From Methanoregula sp. (lineage in GTDB: Archaea > Halobacteriota > Methanomicrobia > Methanomicrobiales > Methanospirillaceae), in NCBI GenBank assembly GCA_030694985.1, contig JAUYTV010000020.1:62001-126000 (forward strand): a stretch of 64,000 bases of DNA, read 5' to 3'. Both the position numbers and the translations under genes were made by a program. The notes under the pieces were generated by a model. The model ran no database searches and had not been told where the DNA came from. It worked only from the letters and a program-made list of their open reading frames with translations. This document shows positions 8,075-16,502 of this stretch, in pieces (the first letter of the stretch is position 1; each line of letters opens with the position of its first letter).

Positions 8075-8557
8075 TTATACTTTTATTGCGAAAGACACGA
8101 GCGCGACCAGCTCTTCATTCTTTTTTACATTTTCTATATCTTTCTGGTTAATGTTAGTCACTGCAGCCAACACCATTCCACGGGCTTCGATCCATTTTTT
8201 AAACGTCTCATCAGTCTGACCTGGTTTGCCGCCATGCGTGGAAAATGCAACCGCGGGTTTTCCCATGCATCCTTTCAGATTCGCAATTGCCGTATGGATT
8301 GCGGGGGTTGGCTTGAACGCCCAGACCGGAGAACCAAATACGATCAGGTCGTATTCCGATACATCAATGGATTCAGGCTCCGTCTTTGTCAGCTCTTCAC
8401 CGCGTGCCATCTTGCACCAGACAAGAAACTTTGTGAGTTGCATGTGGGGTGCAATGTCATTAATTTCCACAAGTTTTGAGTCGAATGCAGACGACAGGTG
8501 CTGGGCAACATGACGTGTGTTGCCGCTCTCGCTATGATAAATGATACAGATCTTCAT
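8075..8557 (-). CDS. Flavodoxin-family protein
   Basis: 160 residues. It begins [14 protein letters not shown], the FMN phosphate-binding loop, and continues with the isoalloxazine-loop region [15 protein letters not shown] and FSTHGG. It would be a cytoplasmic electron carrier or FMN reductase-like protein. The MKIC start (8557) is preferred to the codon two residues earlier because flavodoxins start directly with the first strand. It lies downstream of ilvC on the same strand with a gap of about 50 bases. Confidence 0.82.
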   Translation of the reverse strand: MKICIIYHSESGNTRHVAQHLSSAFDSKLVEINDIAPHMQLTKFLVWCKMARGEELTKTEPESIDVSEYDLIVFGSPVWAFKPTPAIHTAIANLKGCMGKPAVAFSTHGGKPGQTDETFKKWIEARGMVLAAVTNINQKDIENVKKNEELVALVSFAIKV

Positions 8558-8609
8558 CCACACATGTGTAAGCAGCCGGATGTAAAAAAAGATATGAGAA
8601 AAAAGGGAA

Positions 8610-9677
8610 TTATTTCTTTTTGGCCGGTGCTTTTGCTGCTGTTTTCACTACCGTTTTTGCAGTGGATTTTACGGGTTTCTTTCCCTCGTTCTTCTGGAAC
8701 TGGGGCATCAGGCCACGGACTTCCCTTCCAACTTCTTCGATTAGATGATCCTCATCTGCTGCGGTTAGCGCATTAAAGACCGGGCGGTTTACCAGATTCT
8801 CAAGCATCCACTCCCGTGCAAACGTGCCGTTCTGGATTTCTTCGAGGATCTCTTCCATTGCGATATAACTCTCCTCTCCTATCACGCGGGGGCCCCTTGT
8901 GAGATCGCCATACTGCGCGGTGTTGCTGACGTACTTACGCATATTTGTCAACCCGCCTTCATAGATCAGGTCAACAATAAGTTTTGTCTCGTGAAGCACT
9001 TCGAGATATGCCATCTCAGGTGCATAACCCGCATCAACCAGAGTTTCAAATCCCGCTTTGATAAGCGAGGTTATACCCCCGCAAAGAACGGCCTGCTCAC
9101 CGAAAAGATCGGTCTCGGTCTCTTCGCGGAACGTTGTCTCTAACACAACTGCCCGTGTTGCCCCGATACCCTTTGCGTACGCGAGCGCGATCTTGTGCGC
9201 ATTGCCTGAATGATCCTGGTGTATTGCGATAAGTGCAGGTACCCCTTTGCCTTCCTCGTACTGGCGCCGCACCATGAAGCCGGGGCCTTTTGGCGCGACC
9301 ATGATCACGTCAATTGTGGAGGGAGGGACAATCTGGCCGAAGTGGATATTGAACCCGTGCGAGAACATCAGGCATTTGTTCGCAGTTAAGTACGGCAGGA
9401 TCTCTGCCCGGAAGACTGCACCCTGGCTCTCATCCGGCAGGAGAATCTGGATGATGTCTGAACGCTTGACAGCCTCTGCAACCGTCATCACTTTCATGCC
9501 ATCTTTGCTTGCCGCGTCCCAGCTCTTGCCTTTGCGCAGACCGATCACCACATCAAGCCCGCTGTCTTTTAAGTTCAGTGACTGTCCGCGTCCCTGGGAG
9601 CCATAGCCGATAACAGCGATGCGCTTGCCTTTCAGCACGCTAATATCTGCATCCGCCTCATAGTATTTTTCCATCAT
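8610..9677 (-). CDS. ilvC: Ketol-acid reductoisomerase with lysine/alanine-rich C-terminal tail
   Basis: 355 residues. It catalyses the NADPH- and Mg-dependent isomerisation and reduction of acetolactate in valine and isoleucine synthesis. The Rossmann motif [10 protein letters not shown] is near residue 27, and acidic Mg ligands occur in [12 protein letters not shown] and [13 protein letters not shown]. The family usually ends near residue 330. Here a tail of about 25 residues follows, made almost only of Lys, Ala, Thr, Val and Pro ([21 protein letters not shown]), like a histone H1 tail. Start 9677 follows AAAGGGA. The neighbours on both sides do not include other ilv genes. Confidence 0.95.
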   Translation of the reverse strand: MMEKYYEADADISVLKGKRIAVIGYGSQGRGQSLNLKDSGLDVVIGLRKGKSWDAASKDGMKVMTVAEAVKRSDIIQILLPDESQGAVFRAEILPYLTANKCLMFSHGFNIHFGQIVPPSTIDVIMVAPKGPGFMVRRQYEEGKGVPALIAIHQDHSGNAHKIALAYAKGIGATRAVVLETTFREETETDLFGEQAVLCGGITSLIKAGFETLVDAGYAPEMAYLEVLHETKLIVDLIYEGGLTNMRKYVSNTAQYGDLTRGPRVIGEESYIAMEEILEEIQNGTFAREWMLENLVNRPVFNALTAADEDHLIEEVGREVRGLMPQFQKNEGKKPVKSTAKTVVKTAAKAPAKKK

Positions 9678-9767
9678 GATGATTCCCTTTGATATCTGTA
9701 ACAAAGCACATAAATATTATATGAAAAAACTAAAGAAGCACACTAAAAAAAAAAGCGATAGGCTGCC
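9678..9767. promoter_or_regulatory. Divergent promoter region between ilvC and mptA
   Basis: Ninety bases separate two outward-facing genes. The stretch 9708-9724 contains overlapping TATA-like sequences: TTTATG on the minus strand, about 35 bases before the ilvC start, and ATTATATG on the plus strand, about 45 bases before mptA. The positions fit a promoter for each gene. Confidence 0.5.
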
Positions 9768-10769
9768 ATGACCATTACCACACCCACAGACCAGAATTCG
9801 GACAGATCATTTAACAGGGAACTGCCGGACGTACAGGCATCTTTTCCTGATGTCCGGATCAACCTCACCCGGGTCGGAGTGAAGAACGTAAAAAAACTTG
9901 TTGAAGTGCACAGGCATGAGAAACGTCCGGTTATTTTTATCTCCAATTTCGATGTCTACGTTGACCTGCCCGGTAGCTTAAAAGGGGCAAACCTTTCACG
10001 GAATTTTGAAGTGATCGATGAGGTGCTCCAGCAGGCGATCGATGGCGATGTGAACAAGATAGAAAAACTCTGCAGCGTGGTTGCAAGAAAACTGCTCGAC
10101 CGTCACGAATATGCGGACAGGACAGAAGTGTTCATGCGCAGCGAGTTCATGGTAAAGCGTGAAACTCCGGTGAGTCATACCGTCTGCCATGAAGTAGTAA
10201 AAGTTCACGCACGGGCAATCGCACGCCGTACATTCAGAGAACCAATCGTAAGAAAGAGTATCGGTGCTGAAGTAACCGGCATGACTGCGTGTCCCTGCGC
10301 ACAGAATATCATGAAAGAGCGGGCCATGCGGGTATTGCAGGGTCTCAACGTGGACAAGCACAGCATTGATGCGTTCTTCTCTGAAGTTCCCATGGCAACC
10401 CACAACCAGCGTGGTAAGGGTTTTCTCTGTATAGAAACGGACGATGACCAGCATGTGGATCTTGAAAAGATCATCAGCATCCTCAAAGACTCAATGAGCG
10501 CCGGGATATACGAACTCCTGAAACGAGGCGATGAAGGCCATGTCGTTCTTGCCGCGCACAAAAATCCCCGGTTTGTTGAAGACTGCGTCCGGCAGATGGC
10601 CAAAAAAGTCCTTGCGGAGTTTGAGTATCTCTCCGGGGATTCAGTTGTCATTATCAAGCAGACCAATGAAGAGAGCATTCACCAGCACGACGCCTATGCA
10701 GAACGAAGGGCAACCATTGCCGAACTGGTCGATGAAATGAACGGCGAAAACAGAAATGCTGACGAATAG
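9768..10769 (+). CDS. mptA: GTP cyclohydrolase MptA (FolE2 family)
   Basis: 333 residues. MptA converts GTP to 7,8-dihydroneopterin 2',3'-cyclic phosphate, the first step of tetrahydromethanopterin synthesis, with Fe(II). Family signs are the opening LPDVQASFPDVRINLTRVGV, the metal cysteine in GMTACPCAQN and conserved histidines in PMATHNQRG. Length is normal for the family. The gene is transcribed divergently from ilvC. In methanogens this C1-carrier pathway is essential for methanogenesis. Confidence 0.93.
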   Translation: MTITTPTDQNSDRSFNRELPDVQASFPDVRINLTRVGVKNVKKLVEVHRHEKRPVIFISNFDVYVDLPGSLKGANLSRNFEVIDEVLQQAIDGDVNKIEKLCSVVARKLLDRHEYADRTEVFMRSEFMVKRETPVSHTVCHEVVKVHARAIARRTFREPIVRKSIGAEVTGMTACPCAQNIMKERAMRVLQGLNVDKHSIDAFFSEVPMATHNQRGKGFLCIETDDDQHVDLEKIISILKDSMSAGIYELLKRGDEGHVVLAAHKNPRFVEDCVRQMAKKVLAEFEYLSGDSVVIIKQTNEESIHQHDAYAERRATIAELVDEMNGENRNADE

Positions 10770-10995
10770 ATCAGAGTAATTAAAGAAAAATGGTAACTGT
10801 TCATATACACCCTGAAAATTTACAAAAAAGATTCATTGCAACGGTCGGCACCGCAACCAACAATAGTGCTTCCCGCCCGGCCTCTTCAATTCCTGATTGG
10901 TATGAGTGGGGGGGAGTTGAGATAAACGGGGTTTGTCGTGAAAGATGGATAAGATTTGATGTAAAAAGGTGTGGAAAAATGTTGAGGTCAGGAGT

Positions 10996-11493
10996 TTATT
11001 GAACCTGCGGGGGGAACGGATAATCCTTATCAATGATAGTGTACTGACTCCCTGAAGTCATCGTCATGACAACAATAACACGATCGGTCCGGGTTGTTCC
11101 CATAAGTGTCACGGTATCACCCATAACAGGATTGTTCCGGTTTTGCTGTTCCCTGACACAATCTGACCGTATAACAGTGACATTCATCTTCGTGACCATC
11201 CCCAGTCCCAACCCACCATTGAACACAATGGCAATCGTGGGATTTTCTGTTATCGTATTCCGGTTAACAGTCACACTTACGGATTCATACTCTGGCACGA
11301 TCTGTATTGGACCGGGTATAAGTGAGCAGGCCTGTGGGGGCTGGGGGATTTGAGTTTGCTGGGGCGTGACGAACGCAACTGACGGTGTGGGTGCAGGAGT
11401 TGCAGGAGAAGGGGGTGAAGACTGAACACATCCCCCGATAAGAACACAGAGCATGAGGATTAAGGAAATAAAGACAAGAAAACATTTTTTCAT
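10996..11493 (-). CDS. Exported lipoprotein, unknown function
   Basis: 165 residues. A basic start (MKK), a hydrophobic stretch and the lipobox LIGGC (Cys near residue 22) indicate export and lipid anchoring. A Pro/Thr/Ser-rich linker (about 24-55) leads to a beta-rich domain of about 100 residues with no family I recognise; parts such as NPTIAIVFNGGLGLG and SGSQYTIIDKDY look immunoglobulin-like. It opens the block of exported proteins that runs to 19522. The 226 bases downstream, to mptA, hold nothing I recognise. Confidence 0.6.
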   Translation of the reverse strand: MKKCFLVFISLILMLCVLIGGCVQSSPPSPATPAPTPSVAFVTPQQTQIPQPPQACSLIPGPIQIVPEYESVSVTVNRNTITENPTIAIVFNGGLGLGMVTKMNVTVIRSDCVREQQNRNNPVMGDTVTLMGTTRTDRVIVVMTMTSGSQYTIIDKDYPFPPQVQ

Positions 11494-11661
11494 ATCAGGA
11501 AATCTGTTCCGGCGCGGATTAATTCTTCTCTCTTTTTTTACGATGTTTTTCTGGTAACAAAGATAGGATTACCTGCCCCTGTTAGTATGACCCACCCACC
11601 CCAAACACAGAAAATGTATATCAGACCACGGCAAAGATCAGTAACAAGTAAACCGTGGTGA

Positions 11662-12636
11662 ATGAACGTGAACATGAGTGCAATGCGTACCGTAATTATA
11701 ATATTCCTGCTTGCATGTATGGCAGTACCTGTTACGGCATCCGTATATTACACATCCAGCACCCACCAGATCATCACCAAAGGCGATACGTTCACAGTAA
11801 GCAGCACCGGTGCAAAGAATGGCCCGGTTGCCATCTGGATCATGGGAAGAGATTATTTTGATACCCTGTCAGTCACCCCGGACAGGAACGGGAATTTCTC
11901 GGTTGCCTTAAAACCCACAACAACAGAAAAATTCTCAAGCGGCCAGTATGCCATTGTAATTCAGGATCCCGGCCCAAATGGCCGGATGGAGATTGAACCC
12001 GGAACGGACGGCAGCGGAAATCTCACCATCATGAACCGCGGAAAAATAATTGAAAAGATCGGTGCCCGCAAGGATCTCAAAGGAAATGTCCAGCCGCTAG
12101 TTGCAGTCCTTTTAGATGCTGCAAACCTGCAGGGGGTTGATGACTCGTTCCTGCCAGAATATTTCTTTGTAGAAGAACCATCCTTGCAGTTCGATCAGAT
12201 GAACTCCATCTCCAAATCCCAGCTCCCCAACCAGATCACCGGCGAACCACTCATCATTTCCGGCACAACCAACATGGGACCGGAAAATTCCCTCCGGACC
12301 CACATCTACAACCGGGATACCAACGGACTTGTCATATCAAATACTATTCCCATTACCAGATGCTTCCAGATAAACCGCTGGTCTTATCAGATCGAAGCTC
12401 CCGGACTGCCACAAGGGAATTATTACCTGACTGTCGGGTGGGCGAAATCGAACACTACCAGCAGAGGGATGGCAAACTTCGATGTGGTAAAACCAGTCAT
12501 CCCCATACCACCTCCACCGGAAAGCCGTGGTATAGAAAAAGTCGTTCCGCATGAAGACTTCCCTACCTTCCTGTTCCTCACCATCAGCGGGGTGCTCATC
12601 ATCATCCTGATCATCTTTGCTGTCGGGAAAAAATGA
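11662..12636 (+). CDS. Exported, membrane-anchored surface protein, DUF3821-like
   Basis: 324 residues. A signal peptide (TVIIIFLLACMAVPVTA) precedes a beta-rich extracellular part beginning YYTSSTHQIITKGDTFTVS, typical of DUF3821 proteins abundant in Methanomicrobiales. A proline linker (PIPPPPES) then leads to one C-terminal membrane helix (FLFLTISGVLIIILIIFAVG) and a KK tail inside. The role is presumably structural or adhesive. The start is uncertain: ATG 11662, 11674 and 11683 all keep the signal peptide. TGTATATC near 11614 could be its TATA box. Confidence 0.6.
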   Translation: MNVNMSAMRTVIIIFLLACMAVPVTASVYYTSSTHQIITKGDTFTVSSTGAKNGPVAIWIMGRDYFDTLSVTPDRNGNFSVALKPTTTEKFSSGQYAIVIQDPGPNGRMEIEPGTDGSGNLTIMNRGKIIEKIGARKDLKGNVQPLVAVLLDAANLQGVDDSFLPEYFFVEEPSLQFDQMNSISKSQLPNQITGEPLIISGTTNMGPENSLRTHIYNRDTNGLVISNTIPITRCFQINRWSYQIEAPGLPQGNYYLTVGWAKSNTTSRGMANFDVVKPVIPIPPPPESRGIEKVVPHEDFPTFLFLTISGVLIIILIIFAVGKK

Positions 12637-12860
12637 GCAGGCAAACAGGTGAATGAACAAAAAGGAACATCACGTACTTTTTTTTACGGTAACCATGTCG
12701 ATAGCTGCATCATTCATCATGTCAAAGGAAACGGTATCCAGCCAACCGGCTTTCTCAAACAGGCTCATGAACCACAATACTTCCCAGACAAAAAATACAT
12801 GCGGGCGAAATGCTATACCGCAGGGTAACAAAGATCTACGGTAATTGAGGAGAGCACAGT

Positions 12861-13625
12861 GTGAAGAGCGGATTTTTTTTTACAAAAGGGCAGGCAAATA
12901 TCATCAACGAGGATCTCTTCACAACTAACGTTATTGCACCGGAAAGTATCGATCTCATCATCACATCACCACCCTACAATGTGGACATCCAGTACAACAG
13001 CCATGACGACCAGATCACTTATGAGAATTATCTCGAATTTTCACAGCGCTGGATGGAGCGCTGCTATGGCTGGCTGAAAGATGATGGCCGCTTCTGTCTC
13101 AATATCCCACTCGATAAGAACAAAGGCGGACAGCAGAGTGTTGGGGCTGATCTGACAACGATTGCAAAGAAATGCGGATTTTCGTACCATTCAACCATTA
13201 TCTGGAACGAAGGAAATATTTCGCGCCGGACAGCATGGGGTTCGTGGCTGAGTGCATCGGCACCCTATGTGATCGCACCCGTTGAACTGATCGTGATCCT
13301 CTACAAAAAATCATGGAAGAAGACGAGCGGATCAAAGAAATCCGACATCAGCCGCGAGGATTTCATGGAGTGGACCAACGGGCTCTGGACATTCAATGGC
13401 GAGCGTAAGACAAAGATTGGCCACCCCGCCCCTTTTCCCATAGAACTCCCGCTCAGGTGCATGAAACTCTTCTCGTTTGTTGGAGACACCGTGCTCGATC
13501 CGTTCATGGGAAGTGGGTCAACGCTCGTTGCAACGTCCCTTTGCAACCGGAAAGGTATCGGGATAGAGGTTGATCCTCACTACTGCGAAATTGCAGCAGC
13601 AAGGATAGAAAAAGAGGGGCCTTAA
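12861..13625 (+). CDS. Orphan DNA methyltransferase, SPPY type (probably N4-cytosine)
   Basis: 254 residues from GTG 12861, with GAGGAG upstream. The catalytic motif IV is TSPPYN (about residues 34-39), and the SAM-binding motif I comes last (LDPFMGSGSTLVA, about 213-225), which is the beta-class order. SPPY usually marks N4-cytosine methylation, though some adenine enzymes share it. No recognisable restriction endonuclease gene is adjacent, so it is an orphan. It resembles the second methyltransferase at 39020 (shared WGSW, HPA.FP.ELP and MKLFS blocks). The next gene encodes a putative nuclease-fold protein. Confidence 0.85.
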   Translation: MKSGFFFTKGQANIINEDLFTTNVIAPESIDLIITSPPYNVDIQYNSHDDQITYENYLEFSQRWMERCYGWLKDDGRFCLNIPLDKNKGGQQSVGADLTTIAKKCGFSYHSTIIWNEGNISRRTAWGSWLSASAPYVIAPVELIVILYKKSWKKTSGSKKSDISREDFMEWTNGLWTFNGERKTKIGHPAPFPIELPLRCMKLFSFVGDTVLDPFMGSGSTLVATSLCNRKGIGIEVDPHYCEIAAARIEKEGP

Positions 13626-13669
13626 GGATCGCAGGTATCCTGACAAGTGCCCCGCCAGTCATTCGTTAC

Positions 13670-14470
13670 ATGACCGCCACGCTTACCGCATACATAGACA
13701 TGGAGTTTGCCGGCATCTACGGAACACACCAGCGGATGCAGATCCCAATCGAGATCGGCGTGGTGCTGCACGATCCAAAAACCGATGCCCTGTCGTTTGC
13801 CGGAAAACCTTTCCAGGCAGATGTCGAAGTGGAACTCTGGAAGAATATCTTAAACAATGTGGGAAAACGGGTGGATTCCCGCAGGAGAGTCTTTAATCTT
13901 GCCGACACTTCCCGTACACAGCAGTTTGATCACCGGTTCCACTTAAGTCCTGATGGTGCCAGAAAAGCCCGCACGGCAATTGCCGCAGCAAATGCCGATC
14001 TCCGCCTCTTCATGCAGGCGTTAAACAGGAGGAACATCGGGACACTGGTCTTTTTTGCCCGGCAGCGGGAGATGGTGGCGTTCCGGCAGGCACGCGTTCG
14101 GACAGACGGGTTTCTCACCCGCGATATCCAGCACGAGATCGCCCATGCAATGCAGCTCAAAGAACAGATCTCACTTGACCGCATGTCACTTATCATCGGG
14201 TTTGGCATCACCAGCACCACAATAAAGTCAGCGCATCTCTCTTATACGATCCCTCCGCAGTTCCAGTATGTCATAAAACCGCACAAGGCGATCGGTGATG
14301 CCGCCCGGATGTTTCTTGTGGACATGGAGTTTAAAAAGTTCCAAAATGAGACCAGTGCCGGGATAAAAGACCATATCCTGCAGTACGAAAAGGCAAGAGA
14401 AGATGCACGAATCCAGAGAGAAGCAGAGCCGGGCGCTGTTTTGGATGAACGGGATCCGGACATGCCATGA
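13670..14470 (+). CDS. Putative DEDDh-type exonuclease-fold protein (divergent)
   Basis: 266 residues; I recognise no close family. The start reads TAYIDMEFAG with D10 and E12 followed by IEIGVV, like exonuclease motif I (DxE). Near the end KPHKAIGDAARM has H205 and D210 in the H-x4-D spacing of motif III. LVFFARQREMVAF could be motif II with E134 in place of Asp. Together this suggests an RNase H-like 3'-5' exonuclease fold, with possible loss or change of activity at motif II. It sits 44 bases behind the orphan methyltransferase. The assignment is inference from motif spacing. Confidence 0.4.
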   Translation: MTATLTAYIDMEFAGIYGTHQRMQIPIEIGVVLHDPKTDALSFAGKPFQADVEVELWKNILNNVGKRVDSRRRVFNLADTSRTQQFDHRFHLSPDGARKARTAIAAANADLRLFMQALNRRNIGTLVFFARQREMVAFRQARVRTDGFLTRDIQHEIAHAMQLKEQISLDRMSLIIGFGITSTTIKSAHLSYTIPPQFQYVIKPHKAIGDAARMFLVDMEFKKFQNETSAGIKDHILQYEKAREDARIQREAEPGAVLDERDPDMP

Positions 14471-14641
14471 TGAACTGGCGTTCCTGAAAACCGATCCCCT
14501 CGCAGCAATCACGGATACTACAAGTGAAACCATTGCACAAACGTGCTGATTGCAGGGGGTATGTGAAGAAAGGGTACCGGGCTTTTTTTCTCACGCGCAG
14601 TGCCGATCATGTATTTGTCCACCCATCGCCAATCTCAGACT

Positions 14642-15157
14642 ATGACCCGTGCAGAAGGGCAACTCATTACAAAGGAACTTGCGGATGCAGCAAAGAACTG
14701 GCTGGCAATCGACGGGCTCTGGTTCCAGGCAATCGAGCAGGAATACGGGATAGAGACTGCACTTGAGATGGACCGCCGGGTCTGGGAGCAGTTCTCGGTG
14801 ATCGAAGCGCGGAGGATCCTTACACGGCTGGATCTTCCAAGTGGGGGTGGACTGGATGCTCTTGAAACTGCACTGAAGAACCGGCTGTTTCACCTCATAA
14901 ACGAGCTGCAGATTGTGCGCCCCGATAAAAATACCCTCATCCTCACTATGAAGACCTGCCGGGTGCATGAAGCCCGCAAACGGAAGAAGATGCCACTATT
15001 TCCCTGCAAATCCATCGGGCTTGTGGATTTCCCTCTCTTTGCCCGTGAGATCGATGCACGGATCACAACTGAATGCATTTCCTGTCCTCCGGAATCGCTG
15101 CCCGGCATTCCGTACTGTTCGTGGAAATTTACCATTTCTGACAGTAGGACCACCTGA
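14642..15157 (+). CDS. Conserved hypothetical protein, DUF6125-like
   Basis: 171 residues from ATG 14642. The pattern AKNWLAIDGLWFQAIEQEYG, then RRVWEQFSVIEARRI and a cysteine-containing second half (CRVHEARKRKKMP, FPCKSIG, ECISCPP) resembles a family of small cytosolic proteins of anaerobes filed as DUF6125. Those are sometimes described as possible metal- or cofactor-related, but no reaction is established. The longer frame from 14600 adds 14 residues outside the conserved part. It precedes the aminotransferase by about 70 bases. Confidence 0.45.
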   Translation: MTRAEGQLITKELADAAKNWLAIDGLWFQAIEQEYGIETALEMDRRVWEQFSVIEARRILTRLDLPSGGGLDALETALKNRLFHLINELQIVRPDKNTLILTMKTCRVHEARKRKKMPLFPCKSIGLVDFPLFAREIDARITTECISCPPESLPGIPYCSWKFTISDSRTT

Positions 15158-15228
15158 ATGAAACGGGCACGGGTTTTTTGTTTTTGAATCGCCAATCAGG
15201 TATTGGATACATACAGCAGGAGAAGTTC

Positions 15229-16410
15229 ATGTCATTTAACTTCGCAGACAGGATCAAACAGGCACCGGTCTCATTTCTCTCTGAACTCTTTTTGGTATCA
15301 AACAATCCATCCATCATCTCGTTTGCCGGTGGCCTTCCGTCCTCTGCACTGATAGACACTAAAGGGATCGCACATGCAACACGTCAGGTGATGGAAGAAG
15401 AAGCCCACATCGCGCTTCAGTACACAACTACTGACGGATACCTGCCGCTGCGGGAGTCCATTGCAGACCGCTATCGTACTCGCCTCGGACTGCCGGCAAC
15501 CGCAGCAGAGATCCAGATCGTCAACGGATCGCAGCAGTGCCTTGATCTCTTTGCCAAGATTTTTCTCAATAAAGGTGACCATGTCGGCATGGAGCGGCCC
15601 GGCTATCTTGGCGCGATTGAAGCCTTCTCGCTCTATGAACCGGTCATCGATACCGTTCCGCTGCAAGACGATGGCCCTGATCTTGCATTGTTCGAACAGT
15701 TCGTCAAAAAGACCAATGCGAAATTCTTCTACGGCATTCCCAACTCCCAAAACCCGTCCGGCAGAACGTACTCGCAGGAGAAACGCCGGGCGATTGCAGA
15801 CATTCTCCAAAAGAGTAACACCGTATTTTACGAAGATGACGCATTCGGTGAACTCTTCTTTGATACAAAACCCCGTATGCCGGTTATGAAGTACCTGCCT
15901 GACCAGAGCGTCATCTCCGGATCATTTTCCAAGATCATCGCGCCAGGCATGCGAATCGGTTGGATCTATGCCAAAAAAGAGATCCTTGCACCGTTCAATG
16001 TCGCCAAGCAGGCAGCAGATCTGCATTCCAATTTCCTCTGCCAGAAGATCCTGCACCGGTACCTGACCACACATAATCTCGATGACCATATCGGGTATAT
16101 TACCCGTGTGTACGGCAGGAAGTGCCGGCTGATGTGCGATTTGCTCGATGACCAGTTGCCGCAGCTCTCCCACACTACTCCGGAAGGTGGGATGTTCCTG
16201 ATGGCAACCCTCCCGCCCGGCATCTCTTCCCGCAGAGTCTTTGATGAGGGCGTGAAGCAAAAAGTCGCCGTGCTCCCGGGCATGCCATTTTATGTGGATA
16301 GGGGAGGGGAAGATACCATAAGACTGAACTTTTCGAATCCGGATGAAGAGATGATAAAAGTCGGAATGTCGCGGCTCGCTGATGTGATTAAGGGGCTTGT
16401 TCATCAATAA
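15229..16410 (+). CDS. PLP-dependent aminotransferase, class I/II (2-aminoadipate/aromatic type)
   Basis: 393 residues. The fold type I pattern is clear: ISFAGGLPSSAL near the start, the cofactor ring-stacking region NGSQQCLDLF, the NPSG motif (IPNSQNPSGRTYS), the Asp in YEDDAFGEL and the PLP lysine in SGSFSKIIAPGMRIGW. This spelling is that of the LysN/Aro8/MocR aminotransferase group, without a DNA-binding domain. Likely substrates are branched-chain, aromatic or 2-aminoadipate-type amino acids; the exact one cannot be read. The start ATG 15229 follows CAGGAGAAG. Confidence 0.85.
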   Translation: MSFNFADRIKQAPVSFLSELFLVSNNPSIISFAGGLPSSALIDTKGIAHATRQVMEEEAHIALQYTTTDGYLPLRESIADRYRTRLGLPATAAEIQIVNGSQQCLDLFAKIFLNKGDHVGMERPGYLGAIEAFSLYEPVIDTVPLQDDGPDLALFEQFVKKTNAKFFYGIPNSQNPSGRTYSQEKRRAIADILQKSNTVFYEDDAFGELFFDTKPRMPVMKYLPDQSVISGSFSKIIAPGMRIGWIYAKKEILAPFNVAKQAADLHSNFLCQKILHRYLTTHNLDDHIGYITRVYGRKCRLMCDLLDDQLPQLSHTTPEGGMFLMATLPPGISSRRVFDEGVKQKVAVLPGMPFYVDRGGEDTIRLNFSNPDEEMIKVGMSRLADVIKGLVHQ

Positions 16411-16502
16411 TTTGGACAAAACCACTCTGCCATTCCAGTTCAAATAAAGCGTATGCTATAAATAGCGTATTCACCTGAAATTAGAGTACAGGAAGAGATA
16501 TA

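Noticed and set aside
10790-11002. 70-codon frame after mptA
   Set aside because: No known motif, poor start context, overlaps the end of the lipoprotein gene; the region is better left as intergenic.
12653-12844. 63-codon frame between the DUF3821-like gene and the methyltransferase
   Set aside because: Composition is random-like and no domain or proper ribosome-binding site is seen.
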